Positions 9,278 to 19,003 of a DNA stretch of 64,000 nucleotides are shown in pieces. The notes beneath the pieces are model-generated. The model did no database searches, had not been told where the DNA came from, and was given only the letters and a program-made list of their open reading frames with translations. Within the stretch, counting starts at the first letter, position 1; each line of letters opens with the position of its first letter. The position numbers were made by a program, and so were the translations under genes. The stretch comes from Gordonia pseudamarae (GTDB lineage Bacteria; Actinomycetota; Actinomycetes; Mycobacteriales; Mycobacteriaceae): NCBI RefSeq assembly GCF_025273675.1, contig NZ_CP045809.1:4092001-4156000 (forward strand), given 5' to 3'.

Positions 9278-10876
9278 TCACATCCTGTCGTTGAGCTTGC
9301 GGCTGATGGCCCGTTCGGTGTCGTACTCGTCGAGATCCATCTCGCCGAAATCGAAGGCCAGGTCGTCAAACTTCTTGGTCCCACCGTCCCGATGGGTGTC
9401 GCCGGTCCCGGCGGGCCGGTCCTCGTCCGGGTCACCGTCCCCGGCGTCCGGGTCATCCTCGGCGTCCAGGTCGTCACGGTCCCGATTCTGCTCGTCGTCC
9501 CAGTCCTGCTCGTCGTCCCAGTCCTGCTCGTCGTCCCAGTCCTGATCGTCGTCCTGATCAGTGGCATTGCCCCGGTCGCGGTGTCCGTTCCGGTTCCGCG
9601 CGTCGGCCGATCGCGGTTCACCGGACCGGCCGGCGCGCGCCGCGCGGGTGGAGGGCAGCAATGCGTGAATCACGACGACCAGACCACCGACGAGGACGCT
9701 CCAGCCCAGAGTGAATATGCCGGTGGTGACCGGTGTGACACCCACCTCGCCGAGTTCGCCGATCCGGCCGCCGGACAGTTGCGCGAGAAGCGTGATCAGG
9801 CCCGCGGCGGCGGCACCGGCGACGGCGACGGCGCGCAAGTGCGAGAACGGGTTGACCGACCGGCACCGGACGGCCACGAACAGCGCGATCACCGTGGGCA
9901 CCGCGAACCCCATGGCACCGGTGGTGCCGAGCCCCTCGCCGGGGAGTGCGGCCAACAGCGGCAGCGGCGGCACGTCGCCGCCGGTCACGCTCATCAGATC
10001 GACGGAGGCGGTACCGACCTGCGCCCGCGACCCGACCAGGACGGCGGCGGCACCGACGATCAGATTGGGCAGGTACAGCACCGACAGCACACCGAGGCCG
10101 AGGTAGCCGTCGAAGTCGTAGCCCTCATCGAACAGGATGGTCAGTTGGTCCCAGTTGAGGATCAGCCGGGCCGTCACCAGTACACCGCCCGCGGCCAACA
10201 ACGCGAGCAGGGCCGCCACACCGAACCGCAGCCCGGTGCGGTCGGCCGAGGTGACGGTGAGGTGCCGTTCCCACAGCGGACGCGAATATCTCCCGTCGCG
10301 GTGCTCGCCCCGGGCGGCCCCCACCCCGAGCGCGGCGGCGGCCGCGTGGACCAGCATCGTGTGGGTGAACGCGGCCAGTGCGTCCGGGCTCTGGATCTGC
10401 GAGGTCGACGATCCGTCCATGACGACGGCCACGGCCATCGCCGTGAGCACCATCGGCCCGCCGACGGCCGCGGCGACGATCGCGCCCAGTTCGCCCCGGT
10501 CGCGTCCGTGGCCGGCGGACCGCACGACGCGCGCGGTGCCGGCCATCACCAGCAGCGTCGGCAGCAGCGGGAGTGCGCCGAGGGTGACCCCCGACAGGGA
10601 GACCGGCACCTGGTGGACGGCGAGCCACAGGGCGCCGATGGTGCCGACGAGCCCGCTCAGGCCGCCGCCGGCCAGCAGGACGGTGAGAACCGTGAGGACG
10701 GTGAGCACCGCGAGGGTGACCAGCGGTGTGACGAAGGCGACGATGAGCAGTTCGCGGGTGGAACCGTCGACCACCATGCGGCGCTCACGCCTGTCGCGCC
10801 GCGCCTGCCTCAGGCGCGACGCGAGATTGTCGGTCCGGGTCGCCGTTCGTGTCGCCATCACTTCCGAGACTGACAC
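9278..10876 (-). CDS. DUF6350 multi-pass membrane protein
   Basis: A protein of up to 532 aa with a basic N-terminus (SRLRQARRDRRERR), then about 400 residues containing ten or more hydrophobic helices. The C-terminal tail is very acidic, built on a DWDDEQ repeat. It corresponds in position and type to Rv0955 of M. tuberculosis, next to purN; the function is unknown. GTG at 10876 or ATG at 10858 may be the start. The C-terminal repeat comes from 18-bp tandem DNA units and probably varies in number between strains. Confidence 0.82.
   Translation of the reverse strand: MSVSEVMATRTATRTDNLASRLRQARRDRRERRMVVDGSTRELLIVAFVTPLVTLAVLTVLTVLTVLLAGGGLSGLVGTIGALWLAVHQVPVSLSGVTLGALPLLPTLLVMAGTARVVRSAGHGRDRGELGAIVAAAVGGPMVLTAMAVAVVMDGSSTSQIQSPDALAAFTHTMLVHAAAAALGVGAARGEHRDGRYSRPLWERHLTVTSADRTGLRFGVAALLALLAAGGVLVTARLILNWDQLTILFDEGYDFDGYLGLGVLSVLYLPNLIVGAAAVLVGSRAQVGTASVDLMSVTGGDVPPLPLLAALPGEGLGTTGAMGFAVPTVIALFVAVRCRSVNPFSHLRAVAVAGAAAAGLITLLAQLSGGRIGELGEVGVTPVTTGIFTLGWSVLVGGLVVVIHALLPSTRAARAGRSGEPRSADARNRNGHRDRGNATDQDDDQDWDDEQDWDDEQDWDDEQNRDRDDLDAEDDPDAGDGDPDEDRPAGTGDTHRDGGTKKFDDLAFDFGEMDLDEYDTERAISRKLNDRM
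9487..9560. repeat. 18-bp tandem repeat in DUF6350 gene
   Basis: About four units of CAGTCCTGCTCGTCGTCC. They keep the frame and encode the acidic DWDDEQ repeat. Confidence 0.75.
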
Positions 10877-10962
10877 GTCCCGTTGGCAACATCGGTCAGA
10901 CGCGCCGCACCAACCCCAAAATTCACATCCTCACCGCAGACTCGGGATGTGGCCGAAACAAC

Positions 10963-10996
10963 AGCGAGGGTCTGCCCCGATCGGCAGACCCTCGCT
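10963..10996. terminator. 14-bp stem terminator after the DUF5336 gene
   Basis: AGCGAGGGTCTGCC (10963-10976) pairs perfectly with GGCAGACCCTCGCT (10983-10996) across a 6-nt loop. Read on the minus strand it is followed by TGTTGTTTCGG, a mild T tract, 26 nt past the DUF5336 stop. Confidence 0.75.
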
Positions 10997-11021
10997 GGCT
11001 GGACCGGGTATCGGCGCAGGC

Positions 11022-12071
11022 TCAGAAGCCGTAGCCGCCGGGGGTGAAGTTGCTCTGCTGTCCCCCGCCGGGCTGTCCCCCGCCGGGCTGACCGCCGCCG
11101 GGCTGGTTCGGGTTGTTGAACACGGTGGTCGCGCTGTCCGAACCGGGCGTGTTGCCGTAGCCGCCGCCGTAGGACGGACCGCCCGAGGCGGCAGCACCCG
11201 GATCGGTCGCCGGCTTGGGGGCGTTGGACGCCTGACCGGCCGCCGCACCCTGACCGTAGCCGGACTGGCCGTACTGTCCGGCGCCGTAGCTGCCGTAGGA
11301 CGCTCCGTAGGGGGTGCCCGCCGCGTCCGCACCGGGCTGCGTGGGGGCGGCCGGAGCCGCGGTCGGTGTGCCACCGGCGGGGGTGGCCGGAGCACTCGGA
11401 CCCGTCTTGACCAGGCCGGAGTCGACGAGCAGCCACAGCACCGCGGCGATGGACATCAAGATGCCGCCCACCAGCACGATGATGGCACCGGCACCGGTGC
11501 CCGGGTCCAGATCACCCTTCTTGACTATCGCGAACAGCGTGACGATCGTGCCCGTCACCGTCAGTGCGGTGATCACCCCGACGGGCGGGGTCTTGCCGCC
11601 GGGCAGGAACGCGGTGAGCGCGAGCAGACCCGCGACGACGATGGCGACATACGGGGCCGCGAACGGCGAACTGGTGCCGAACACAGGCACCGACAGACTC
11701 TCGTCGGAGATTCCGGGTGCGAAACCGCAGAACAGCACGATCACGCCGAGGACACCGACCGCCGCCGACAGGATCAGCGAGGTGTTGGCGGGCAGCCCCT
11801 GGCTCGACTGGGCCGGCGCGCCGGACGCCCCGTAGCCGTAGCGGCCGGGTGCCTGTTGCGGCGACTGGCCGTAGCCGGGCGCTCCGCCCCCGTACGCCGG
11901 CTGCTGACCGTAGCTCTGTTGCTGCCCGTACGACTGCTGCTGGGCAGCCGGATCCTGCTGTCCTGCACCTTGTTGTCCGGGGCCCTGCTGACCGTAGCCC
12001 GGGTACTGTCCGTAGGACTGACCGGAAGCGCCGGGCTGCTGCCCGTAGCCACCACCTGGTTGATACGACAT
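11022..12071 (-). CDS. DUF5336 (34 kDa antigenic protein-like) membrane protein
   Basis: A 349-aa protein. The first ~100 residues are Gln/Gly/Tyr-rich (GYGQQPGASGQSYGQ type), followed by four hydrophobic segments (about 110-235) and a second Gly/Pro/Ala/Tyr-rich disordered tail ending in GGGQ repeats. This is the architecture of Rv0954, the mycobacterial 34 kDa antigen homologue, and its neighbours are also conserved. The ATG at 12071 follows AGGAG at good spacing, so an upstream ATG at 12146 is rejected. It probably sits in the plasma membrane with both tails cytoplasmic; the function is unknown. Confidence 0.85.
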   Translation of the reverse strand: MSYQPGGGYGQQPGASGQSYGQYPGYGQQGPGQQGAGQQDPAAQQQSYGQQQSYGQQPAYGGGAPGYGQSPQQAPGRYGYGASGAPAQSSQGLPANTSLILSAAVGVLGVIVLFCGFAPGISDESLSVPVFGTSSPFAAPYVAIVVAGLLALTAFLPGGKTPPVGVITALTVTGTIVTLFAIVKKGDLDPGTGAGAIIVLVGGILMSIAAVLWLLVDSGLVKTGPSAPATPAGGTPTAAPAAPTQPGADAAGTPYGASYGSYGAGQYGQSGYGQGAAAGQASNAPKPATDPGAAASGGPSYGGGYGNTPGSDSATTVFNNPNQPGGGQPGGGQPGGGQQSNFTPGGYGF

Positions 12072-12242
12072 AATGCTCTGTACTCCTGCTCGGTTGTGGT
12101 CGCCCCCCGCGGTGAGCGCAATGGACCTCGTTCCACGGTAGTACACCCGATGCGGTGATTCGCAAGCCTCGCCGTCACATCCACATGAACATCGGAGGCA
12201 TTCGCACCTATGCGCACAGCCTCGGTCGGGGTCCCCGTGCCG

Positions 12243-14225
12243 TCACCAGAGGTGTTGACGCCCCAGTCGCGCATAGAGGTCGATGAGTGAGAAGTCATCG
12301 ACCGACCGAGGATCCAGGTTCACCTCGGACCGGCCGGCGAGGATGGCCGTCACCGGGACCTCGAGTTTCTTTCCGGTGCGGGTATGTGGAATGCCGGGCA
12401 CCTCGATCACCTCGTCGGGGACGTGTCGCGGCGAGAGCCGGGTGCGGATCTCGGCCGCGATGCGCGCCCGTAGATCGTCGTCGACCACCGCCCCCTCGGC
12501 GAGGGTGACGAACAACGGCATCCAGTACGCGCCGTCGGGGCCGTCGACACCGAGGACGAAGGCCTCGGTGATCTCGTCGAAGCCCTCGACCACCTCGTAG
12601 ATGTCGGCCGAGCCCATCCGGATACCGTGCCGGTTGAGGGTGGCGTCACTGCGTCCGTGGATGACCAGGGATCCGCGGTCGGTGACCGTTACCCAGTCGC
12701 CGTGCCGCCAGACCGGCCCGGACGCCGCACCCCCCTCCCACTCATGGTCGAAATAGGCTGAGCGGTAACGTTTTCCGCCTGGATCATCCCAGAAGAAGAT
12801 CGGCATCGACGGCATCGGCGCGGTGATCACCATCTCCCCCACCTCACCGATCAACGGAGTGCGGTCGGGCGCCCAGCTATCCAGCGCCACACCGAGATAA
12901 CGTACCGAAAGCTCGCCCGCGACAACCGGGACACCCACACTGCCACCGGCGAACGCCGAGACCACGTCGGTGCCGCCGCTGATCGAGGAGATCGGCAGGC
13001 CCGCAGACACATTCGCGTCCACCCAGCCGAAGAGGTCGGCGGCCAGGGTGGATCCGGTACTGCCCAGGGTGCGCAACGTGGACAGGTCGTGATCGCGGCC
13101 CGGTGACAGACCGGCCTTCTGCGAGGCGCGCAACTGGCCGGGGCTGGTGCCCAGGTAGGTGACATGTTCGGATTCGACGAGCCGCCACAACCGGTCGGCG
13201 TCGGGATACAGCGGCGAGCCGCTGTAGGTGACGATCGTCGCCCCGGTCAGCAGCCCGCCCACCTGGAAGTTCCACATCATCCAGCTCAGCGCCGTATGCC
13301 AGAAGAAGATGTCTCCGCGCCGCAGATCGGCGTGCAGGCCCGCGGCCTTCAGGTGTTCGAGCACCACCCCGCCGTGACCGTGCACGATGCCCTTGGGCTT
13401 ACCGGTGGTGCCGGAACTGAACAGCACCCACAGCGGATGGTCGAACGGCACCGGGCGCGGCGGCACGCGGTGCGCACCGCCCACCGCGTCGGCGAAAGCG
13501 CACACGCGGACCGGCCCGTCCGGAGCGTCAGGCGCGGGCGGCCCGTCGGCGGGGACGACGACGATATGCGCGACGAGATCTGTCAGCAGACCGGCCAGTT
13601 CGGCGCTGTCGGCGTTCTTGTCGGCGAGCTTGCCGTTGAAGCGGTACCCGGTCGAGGAGAACAGCACCCTGGGCCGCAGCTGACCGAGCCGGGCCGCCGC
13701 CCCCTCGGGTGCGTAGTCCTGACCGCAACCCGACCAGATCGCCCCCAGGGAGACCGTCGCCAGGAACGCCACCACCGTTTCGGGGATGTCGGGCAGATAC
13801 GCCGCGACCACATCGCCCTCACCGACACCGAGTTCCTCCAGGGTGCCCGCGAGCCGGGCCACCTGGTCGGCCAGCCGCGACCACGACAGTTCCGCGCGTT
13901 CGCCGTCCTCGGTGACGCCGACGATCGCCGTGCCCGGCTGATCGGCGTGCGCCAGGATCTGGTCCACATAGTTCAGGCGCATCGCCGGGAACCAGCGCGC
14001 GCCGGGCATCGTGGCCCCTGACGTCGCCGGGGCCAGCACCGCGTGGTCATCGGGACCCAACGGACCGCCGTCGGCCGCGGCCGCGCGCTCCGAAACGCCG
14101 TAGAAGTCCCAGACCGCGCGCCAGAACGTCGCCGGGTTGTCGACCGACCACTGCCACAGCCGTCCGTACTCGGCGCCGCCCAGGCCGACCGATTCGGCGA
14201 ATGCCTCGATCTGACCGGTGCTCAT
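12243..14225 (-). CDS. Acetoacetyl-CoA synthetase
   Basis: A 660-aa adenylate-forming enzyme of the acetoacetate-CoA ligase branch. The N-terminal ACS-type cap has LWQWSVDNPATFWRAVWDF, the phosphate loop is LFSSGTTGKPKGIVHGHG (about residue 280), and the C-terminal part has GRSDATLNRHGIRMGSADIY with a terminal lysine region HTRTGKKLEVPV. It activates acetoacetate to acetoacetyl-CoA. The ATG lies 1 nt after the CitE stop, so it is last in the leucine-degradation operon. There it would handle the acetoacetate released by HMG-CoA cleavage. Confidence 0.92.
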   Translation of the reverse strand: MSTGQIEAFAESVGLGGAEYGRLWQWSVDNPATFWRAVWDFYGVSERAAAADGGPLGPDDHAVLAPATSGATMPGARWFPAMRLNYVDQILAHADQPGTAIVGVTEDGERAELSWSRLADQVARLAGTLEELGVGEGDVVAAYLPDIPETVVAFLATVSLGAIWSGCGQDYAPEGAAARLGQLRPRVLFSSTGYRFNGKLADKNADSAELAGLLTDLVAHIVVVPADGPPAPDAPDGPVRVCAFADAVGGAHRVPPRPVPFDHPLWVLFSSGTTGKPKGIVHGHGGVVLEHLKAAGLHADLRRGDIFFWHTALSWMMWNFQVGGLLTGATIVTYSGSPLYPDADRLWRLVESEHVTYLGTSPGQLRASQKAGLSPGRDHDLSTLRTLGSTGSTLAADLFGWVDANVSAGLPISSISGGTDVVSAFAGGSVGVPVVAGELSVRYLGVALDSWAPDRTPLIGEVGEMVITAPMPSMPIFFWDDPGGKRYRSAYFDHEWEGGAASGPVWRHGDWVTVTDRGSLVIHGRSDATLNRHGIRMGSADIYEVVEGFDEITEAFVLGVDGPDGAYWMPLFVTLAEGAVVDDDLRARIAAEIRTRLSPRHVPDEVIEVPGIPHTRTGKKLEVPVTAILAGRSEVNLDPRSVDDFSLIDLYARLGRQHLW

Positions 14226-14226
14226 G

Positions 14227-15069
14227 TCACCCCCGTGCGCGGGCCAGGACCGCCTGTGCCTGCCGCAGCACCGGGCCGTCGACCATCTGCCCGTCGATGG
14301 AGAACACCCCGCCCAGGTGCTCGGCCGAACCGTCGACAACCTTCTTCGCCCACACGATCTCGTCCTCGGTGGGCTCGTAGCCGGCCTGGATGTGCACCAC
14401 CTGCGAGGGATGGATGCAGGCGGTGGCGGCGTACCCCAGGGCAACGGCGTCACGGATCTCGGCGACCAGCCCGTCCACGTCGTCGATGTCCAGGTGTACC
14501 GAGTCGACGGCGAACTTGCCGTACGCCGCCGCGGCCAGCCGGGTCACCGACCGCACCCACCGCGCCACGTCCCGGTAGGTGCCCGGATTCTCCTCTCCGT
14601 CACCGAAGCGGCTCGACTTGCCGCCCAGCCCGGCCACCAGATCCTCGGCACCCCACATCAGGCCGATGCAGTTGCTGACGGCGGCGATCTCGTTGACCCT
14701 GGTGGCGCCGAACGGCGTCTCCACCAGCGCGATCGTCTGCAGCGCGGTCTCGATCACCGACTCGGGGGTCTCGGACTTGGCCTGCATCACCACCCGATAG
14801 TCGGTCTCGGCGACGGCGGCGAGGTCGCGCCGATAGTCGCCGGTGGTCGCCGGGTTGATCCGCACCACGACGCGGTCGGGATCAATCGGGTTGGCGATCA
14901 GCGCCTCACGCGCGGCGGGCCGATTCTCCGGGCCGACGGCGTCCTCGAGGTCCAGGATCACCACATCGGCCCGGTCGAGGGCCTTGCGATAGCGATCGGG
15001 CCGGTCGGCCGGGCAGAACAGCATCGCCGGGCCGGGCGGGGTCCAGGCATTGGTCAGCAACTGTGTCAT
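14227..15069 (-). CDS. citE: CitE-type CoA-ester lyase
   Basis: A 280-aa HpcH/HpaI aldolase/CitE-family lyase. VVILDLEDAV carries the metal-binding acidic residues, RINPATTGDY the substrate arginine, and LVETPFGATRVNEIA the C-terminal half of the barrel. The start at 15069 lies 4 nt after the MaoC stop. The mycobacterial orthologue Rv2498c, in the same gene order, is known as a (R)-HMG-CoA and (S)-citramalyl-CoA lyase (recalled, not checked). In this operon it most likely cleaves HMG-CoA to acetyl-CoA and acetoacetate, in place of a classical HMG-CoA lyase. Citramalyl-CoA cleavage in itaconate breakdown is a second possible role. Confidence 0.85.
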   Translation of the reverse strand: MTQLLTNAWTPPGPAMLFCPADRPDRYRKALDRADVVILDLEDAVGPENRPAAREALIANPIDPDRVVVRINPATTGDYRRDLAAVAETDYRVVMQAKSETPESVIETALQTIALVETPFGATRVNEIAAVSNCIGLMWGAEDLVAGLGGKSSRFGDGEENPGTYRDVARWVRSVTRLAAAAYGKFAVDSVHLDIDDVDGLVAEIRDAVALGYAATACIHPSQVVHIQAGYEPTEDEIVWAKKVVDGSAEHLGGVFSIDGQMVDGPVLRQAQAVLARARG

Positions 15070-15073
15070 GCGA

Positions 15074-15562
15074 TTACTCCACGGGTCGTTTACGGACGAG
15101 GGTCGAGCGGGTGGCCCGGGCGACGACGTCACCGTGCTGATTGCGCCCGATATGTGTCAGGTTGACGATGCCCTCACCGGGGCGCGACTTGGATTCGCGC
15201 TTGCCGGTGCATTCGGTTTCGCCGTACAGGGTGTCACCGGCGAACAGCGGGGCGGGAAAGGCGACCTCGCCGAAACCGAGATTGGCCACCAGGGTGCCCT
15301 GGGTCAGCTGCGCCACCGACAGCCCGACGACGGTCGAGAGGGTGAACATCGAATTGATCAGGCGCTGACCGCCGAAACCGGGCTGCCGCGCCGACCAGGC
15401 GGCATCGAGATGCAGTGCCTGGGTGTTCATCGTCAACGTGGTGAACAGGACGTTGTCGGCCTCGGTGACGGTGCGCCCGGGCCGGTGCTCGTAAATCGCG
15501 CCGATGTCGTATTCCTCGAACCACAGACCGCGCTGCACGATGCGCTCGCTCAATTTCCCCAC
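15074..15562 (-). CDS. MaoC-family hydratase
   Basis: A 162-aa single hotdog domain of the MaoC-like dehydratase family (Rv2499c type). The usual hydratase signature GDxNPxH is altered here to LTMNTQALHLDA: the histidine is kept but the aspartate position is a threonine. The same change is, as far as I recall, general in this subfamily. Between the carboxylase/dehydrogenase genes and the CitE lyase it is best placed to hydrate 3-methylglutaconyl-CoA to HMG-CoA. That role is inferred from gene order. Confidence 0.82.
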   Translation of the reverse strand: MGKLSERIVQRGLWFEEYDIGAIYEHRPGRTVTEADNVLFTTLTMNTQALHLDAAWSARQPGFGGQRLINSMFTLSTVVGLSVAQLTQGTLVANLGFGEVAFPAPLFAGDTLYGETECTGKRESKSRPGEGIVNLTHIGRNQHGDVVARATRSTLVRKRPVE

Positions 15563-15628
15563 ATCCTTCGACGAGTGTGACCCATCTGGTATATCAGAGG
15601 GCCGGTGGGCGGCTCACACGTGCGGCGC

Positions 15629-16774
15629 TCAGGCGAAACCCAGTTCACGGGCGATCAGCATCAGCTGAACCTCGGTGGTGCCCTCGCCGATCTCCAGGAT
15701 CTTCGAATCCCGGTAGTGCCGGGCCACCGGATACTCGTTCATAAAGCCGTAGCCGCCGTGGATCTGAGTGGCCGTCCGCGCGTTGTCCATCGCCGCCTCC
15801 GAGGAGATCATCTTGGCGATCGACGCCTCCTTCTTGAACGGCTTGCCGGCCAGCATCCTGGCGGCGGCGTCGTAGTAGGCGGTGCGGGCGACGTGTGCGC
15901 GCGCCTCCATCCGGGCGATAGCGAACGAGATCGACTGATACTGCCCGATCGGTTTGCCGAACGACTGCCGTTCCTTCGCGTACTTCACGCTCTCATCGAC
16001 GCAGCCCTGCGCCACACCGGTGGCCAGCGCGGCGATCGCGATACGGCCCTCGTCCAGAATCGACAGGAAGTTGGCGTAGCCGCGGCCCCGTTCGCCGAGC
16101 AGGTTGCCGACGGGCACGCGGGCCTCGGAGAACGAGAGCGGATGGGTGTCCGAGGCATTCCAGCCGACCTTGTTGTAGGCGGGCTCGGCCACGAAACCCG
16201 GGGTATCCGACGGCACGATGATCGTGGATATCTCCTTGCGGCCGTCATCGGTCACGCCGGTGACTGCGGTGACGGTGACCAGCGAGGTGATGTCGGTACC
16301 GGAATTGGTGATGAATTGCTTGGCGCCGTTGATCACCCACTCGCCACCGTCCGGCCGGGCGGTGGTGGCGGTGGCCCCGGCATCGGATCCGGCACCCGGC
16401 TCGGTCAGACCGAAACCGGCCAGTGCCTTCCCCGCCAGAAGATCGGGCAGATAGCGCCGCTTCTGGTCCTCGGTGCCGTACTTGTAGATCGGCATCGCCC
16501 CGAGCCCGACGCCCGCCTCCAGGGTGATCGCCACCGACTGATCGACCTTGCCGAGCTCCTCCAGCGCCAGTGCGAGCGCGAAGTAGTCGCCGCCCATGCC
16601 GCCGTACTCCTCGGCGAACGGCAGTCCGAACAGTCCCATCTCGCCCATCTTGGCCACAACCTCGTACGGAAAGCTGTGCTCTTCATCGTGTTTGGCCGAC
16701 ACCGGGGCGACGACGGTCCGCGCGAAGTCACGCACCGTGTGCATCAGGTCGGTGTAGTCCTGTGTCAATTCCAT
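15629..16774 (-). CDS. Acyl-CoA dehydrogenase (isovaleryl-CoA dehydrogenase by context)
   Basis: A 381-aa FAD-dependent acyl-CoA dehydrogenase of normal length (FadE19-like). FAD-binding segments FGLTEPGAGSDAG and WVINGAKQFITNSG, the dimer/FAD region TQIHGGYGFMNEYPV and the base motif EIGEGTTEVQ are present. In true isovaleryl-CoA dehydrogenases the last motif usually carries Ala/Gly where this protein has Glu, so the substrate assignment rests on context. The gene follows the acyl-CoA carboxylase alpha subunit, separated by a REP-like element, and precedes MaoC and CitE genes. Confidence 0.88.
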   Translation of the reverse strand: MELTQDYTDLMHTVRDFARTVVAPVSAKHDEEHSFPYEVVAKMGEMGLFGLPFAEEYGGMGGDYFALALALEELGKVDQSVAITLEAGVGLGAMPIYKYGTEDQKRRYLPDLLAGKALAGFGLTEPGAGSDAGATATTARPDGGEWVINGAKQFITNSGTDITSLVTVTAVTGVTDDGRKEISTIIVPSDTPGFVAEPAYNKVGWNASDTHPLSFSEARVPVGNLLGERGRGYANFLSILDEGRIAIAALATGVAQGCVDESVKYAKERQSFGKPIGQYQSISFAIARMEARAHVARTAYYDAAARMLAGKPFKKEASIAKMISSEAAMDNARTATQIHGGYGFMNEYPVARHYRDSKILEIGEGTTEVQLMLIARELGFA

Positions 16775-16806
16775 GTCGGTTACCTTTTCGTTGTTGCTAC
16801 CGCGCT

Positions 16807-17013
16807 GGTTGAGGTGTGACGAGCCGCTGGGCGAGGAGCCTCGAAACCCGGTGAGGCGACGATGTCATCTCACGAGGTTTCGAGGCTCGTCGCTTGCGCT
16901 CCTCGCACCTCAACCGACGAAGGGGGCACCTCAACCGACGAAGGGGGCACCTCAACCGACGAAGGGGGCACCTCAACCGACGAAGGGGGTGACTCAACCG
17001 GCGAAGGGGTCAC
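16807..17013. repeat. REP-like element copy 1: long inverted repeat plus 21-bp tandem units
   Basis: Two imperfect ~46-bp arms face each other at 16807-16853 and 16870-16915. Each holds GGTTGAGGTG, then a GAGGAGC or GACGAGC block, then AGCCTCGAAACC. Joined on the right are four perfect 21-bp units CACCTCAACCGACGAAGGGGG (16906-16989) and one degenerate unit. A second copy lies at 25203-25386. The coding frame of the carboxylase alpha subunit runs into it and stops in the loop. Confidence 0.85.
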
Positions 17014-18993
17014 TGTCGCGAGGATCTGGCCCGCGCCCACTTTATCGCCGGCCCTTGCCGACAGGGTGACCACACCGTCGACGGGTGCGGTCAGGGTGTG
17101 TTCCATCTTCATCGCCTCCACCACGATCACCGGGGCACCGGCGGCGACCGGTGCGCCGTCGGCGGCGGGTACCGCGACGACGGTACCGGGCATCGGACTG
17201 ACCAGCTCACCGGCGTGGGTGGGGTCCGCGTCGGCGAGCACCGAACGCGCCAGGGTGAATCGCCAGGTACCGGGCACCCCCGATACCCACCAGGTGCCGT
17301 CGATGTCGACGGCCGACCACGACTGACTCACGCCGTTCACGATGAGACGTGAAACACCTTGGGCAACTTCGTGGTACACGATACCCGCCGTCCACGGGTC
17401 ACGGCCGTCGTCATGGGTCAACGTCGCGACACCGTGCAGCGACGTTCCGGTCGCTTCCTCGACGACGATCGACACCGTGTACGCGTCGGCGCCGTCGGCG
17501 ATCCGGGTGATCACCGGCGCCGGACCGCCGACCCGCCAACCCACCGCATTGCGCCACACGTCGCACTCACGGGCGCCGGTGCGGCACAACCCGACCAGCA
17601 CCAGTGCCTCGGGAACCGGTTGTGGCCGCACATAATCCACCACGAGGCGATCGAGCAGTCCGGTGTCGAGCCGGGCGTCGATGATCTCGGGCCGGTTCAG
17701 GACGTGCCGACAGAAGTCGATATTGGTGACGACGCCGAGTACCCGGGTGTGGGCGAGCGCCGCGTCGAGCCGTTCCAGAGCCTGTTCCCGATCAGCGCCG
17801 TGGGCGATGACCTTGGCCAGCATAGGATCGTAGTCGCTGCCGACGACCAGACCCGGTAGCATCGACGAATCCACCCGCAGCCCAGGACCTTCCGGCTCCT
17901 GGAGGAGTGCGATGGTGCCGCCGGTGGGCAGGAATCCGGACGCCGGGTCCTCCGCGTACACCCGGGCCTCGACGGCGTGCCCGCGCACGACCACGTCGTC
18001 CTGGGTGAGCGAGAGCGTCTCGCCGCGGGCGACCCTGATCTGTTGTTCCACCAGGTCGACACCGGCGACCAGTTCGGTGACCGGGTGTTCCACCTGAAGT
18101 CGGGTGTTCATCTCCATGAAGAAGAAGTCGTCGGGCCGCTTGCCGGCCACGATGAACTCGACGGTGCCCGCGCCCGAGTAGCCGACGCTGCGCGCCGCAT
18201 CGCATGCGGCCCGGCCGATACGGGCGCGGGTGGCCTCGTCGAGCAGCGCCGACGGCGCCTCCTCGATCACTTTCTGATGCCGGCGCTGCAACGAGCATTC
18301 ACGTTCGCCGAGGTGAATCACCGTGCCGTGGTTGTCGGCGAGCACCTGTACCTCGATATGCCGCGGGGTGTCGACGAAATGTTCCAGGAACAGCGAGTCG
18401 TCGCCGAATGCCGTGCCCGCCTCACGCCGGGCACGCCGCAGCGCGGCCGGGAGATCGACCGGATCCTCGACGCAGTGCATTCCTTTGCCACCACCACCGG
18501 CGCTCGGCTTGATGAGCACCGGGAAACCTATGCCCGGGGCGGCGGCGATCAGGTCGTCATCGGTGAGGCCGGGCCGCGAAATACCCGGCACCACCGGCAC
18601 ATTCCGTTCGGCGACGGCGGCGCGGGCGGCGATCTTGTCCCCCATCGTGGCGATCGCCGCGGCGGGCGGGCCGATGAAGATGATCCCGGCCACCTCGAGT
18701 GCCGCGGCCAATCCCCGGTTCTCGGAAAGAAATCCGTAGCCCGGGTGGACCGCGTCGGCTCCGGTGGCGCGGGCCGCGCCGACGATCCTGCCGATATCAA
18801 GGTAGCTCTGTGCCGCCTCGGCCGGACCGATACGGACGGCGACATCGGCCTCGGCGACATGCCGGGCGTTCACATCGGCATCGGAATAGACCGCGACGCT
18901 GCGGATTCCCATGCGGCGCAGGGTGGTGATGACACGGCAGGCGATCTCGCCGCGGTTGGCGATAAGAACTGTACGAATGGCGGTTGCGGACAT
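16870..18993 (-). CDS. accA1: Acyl-CoA carboxylase alpha subunit (biotin carboxylase + BCCP)
   Basis: A 707-aa biotin-dependent carboxylase subunit. The biotin carboxylase part (about 1-445) starts [16 protein letters not shown] and has the glycine-rich ATP loop [13 protein letters not shown] and [13 protein letters not shown]. The C-terminal biotinyl domain carries VEAMKMEH, with the biotinylated lysine near residue 630. The last ~45 residues are not normal for the family: they are the VEVPPSS repeat encoded by a REP-like element that runs into the gene, and the stop codon lies in its hairpin loop. The start at 18993 follows the beta subunit closely (10 nt). With the beta subunit it should form 3-methylcrotonyl-CoA carboxylase. 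Confidence 0.92.
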   Translation of the reverse strand: MSATAIRTVLIANRGEIACRVITTLRRMGIRSVAVYSDADVNARHVAEADVAVRIGPAEAAQSYLDIGRIVGAARATGADAVHPGYGFLSENRGLAAALEVAGIIFIGPPAAAIATMGDKIAARAAVAERNVPVVPGISRPGLTDDDLIAAAPGIGFPVLIKPSAGGGGKGMHCVEDPVDLPAALRRARREAGTAFGDDSLFLEHFVDTPRHIEVQVLADNHGTVIHLGERECSLQRRHQKVIEEAPSALLDEATRARIGRAACDAARSVGYSGAGTVEFIVAGKRPDDFFFMEMNTRLQVEHPVTELVAGVDLVEQQIRVARGETLSLTQDDVVVRGHAVEARVYAEDPASGFLPTGGTIALLQEPEGPGLRVDSSMLPGLVVGSDYDPMLAKVIAHGADREQALERLDAALAHTRVLGVVTNIDFCRHVLNRPEIIDARLDTGLLDRLVVDYVRPQPVPEALVLVGLCRTGARECDVWRNAVGWRVGGPAPVITRIADGADAYTVSIVVEEATGTSLHGVATLTHDDGRDPWTAGIVYHEVAQGVSRLIVNGVSQSWSAVDIDGTWWVSGVPGTWRFTLARSVLADADPTHAGELVSPMPGTVVAVPAADGAPVAAGAPVIVVEAMKMEHTLTAPVDGVVTLSARAGDKVGAGQILATVTPSPVESPPSSVEVPPSSVEVPPSSVEVPPSSVEVRGAQATSLETS

Positions 18994-19003
18994 ATCAGCG
19001 GGC

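Noticed and set aside
16906..17010. Tandem 21-bp units as a possible CRISPR array
   Set aside because: There are no unique spacers, units are directly adjacent, and no cas genes are near. It is a simple tandem repeat attached to a REP-like hairpin.
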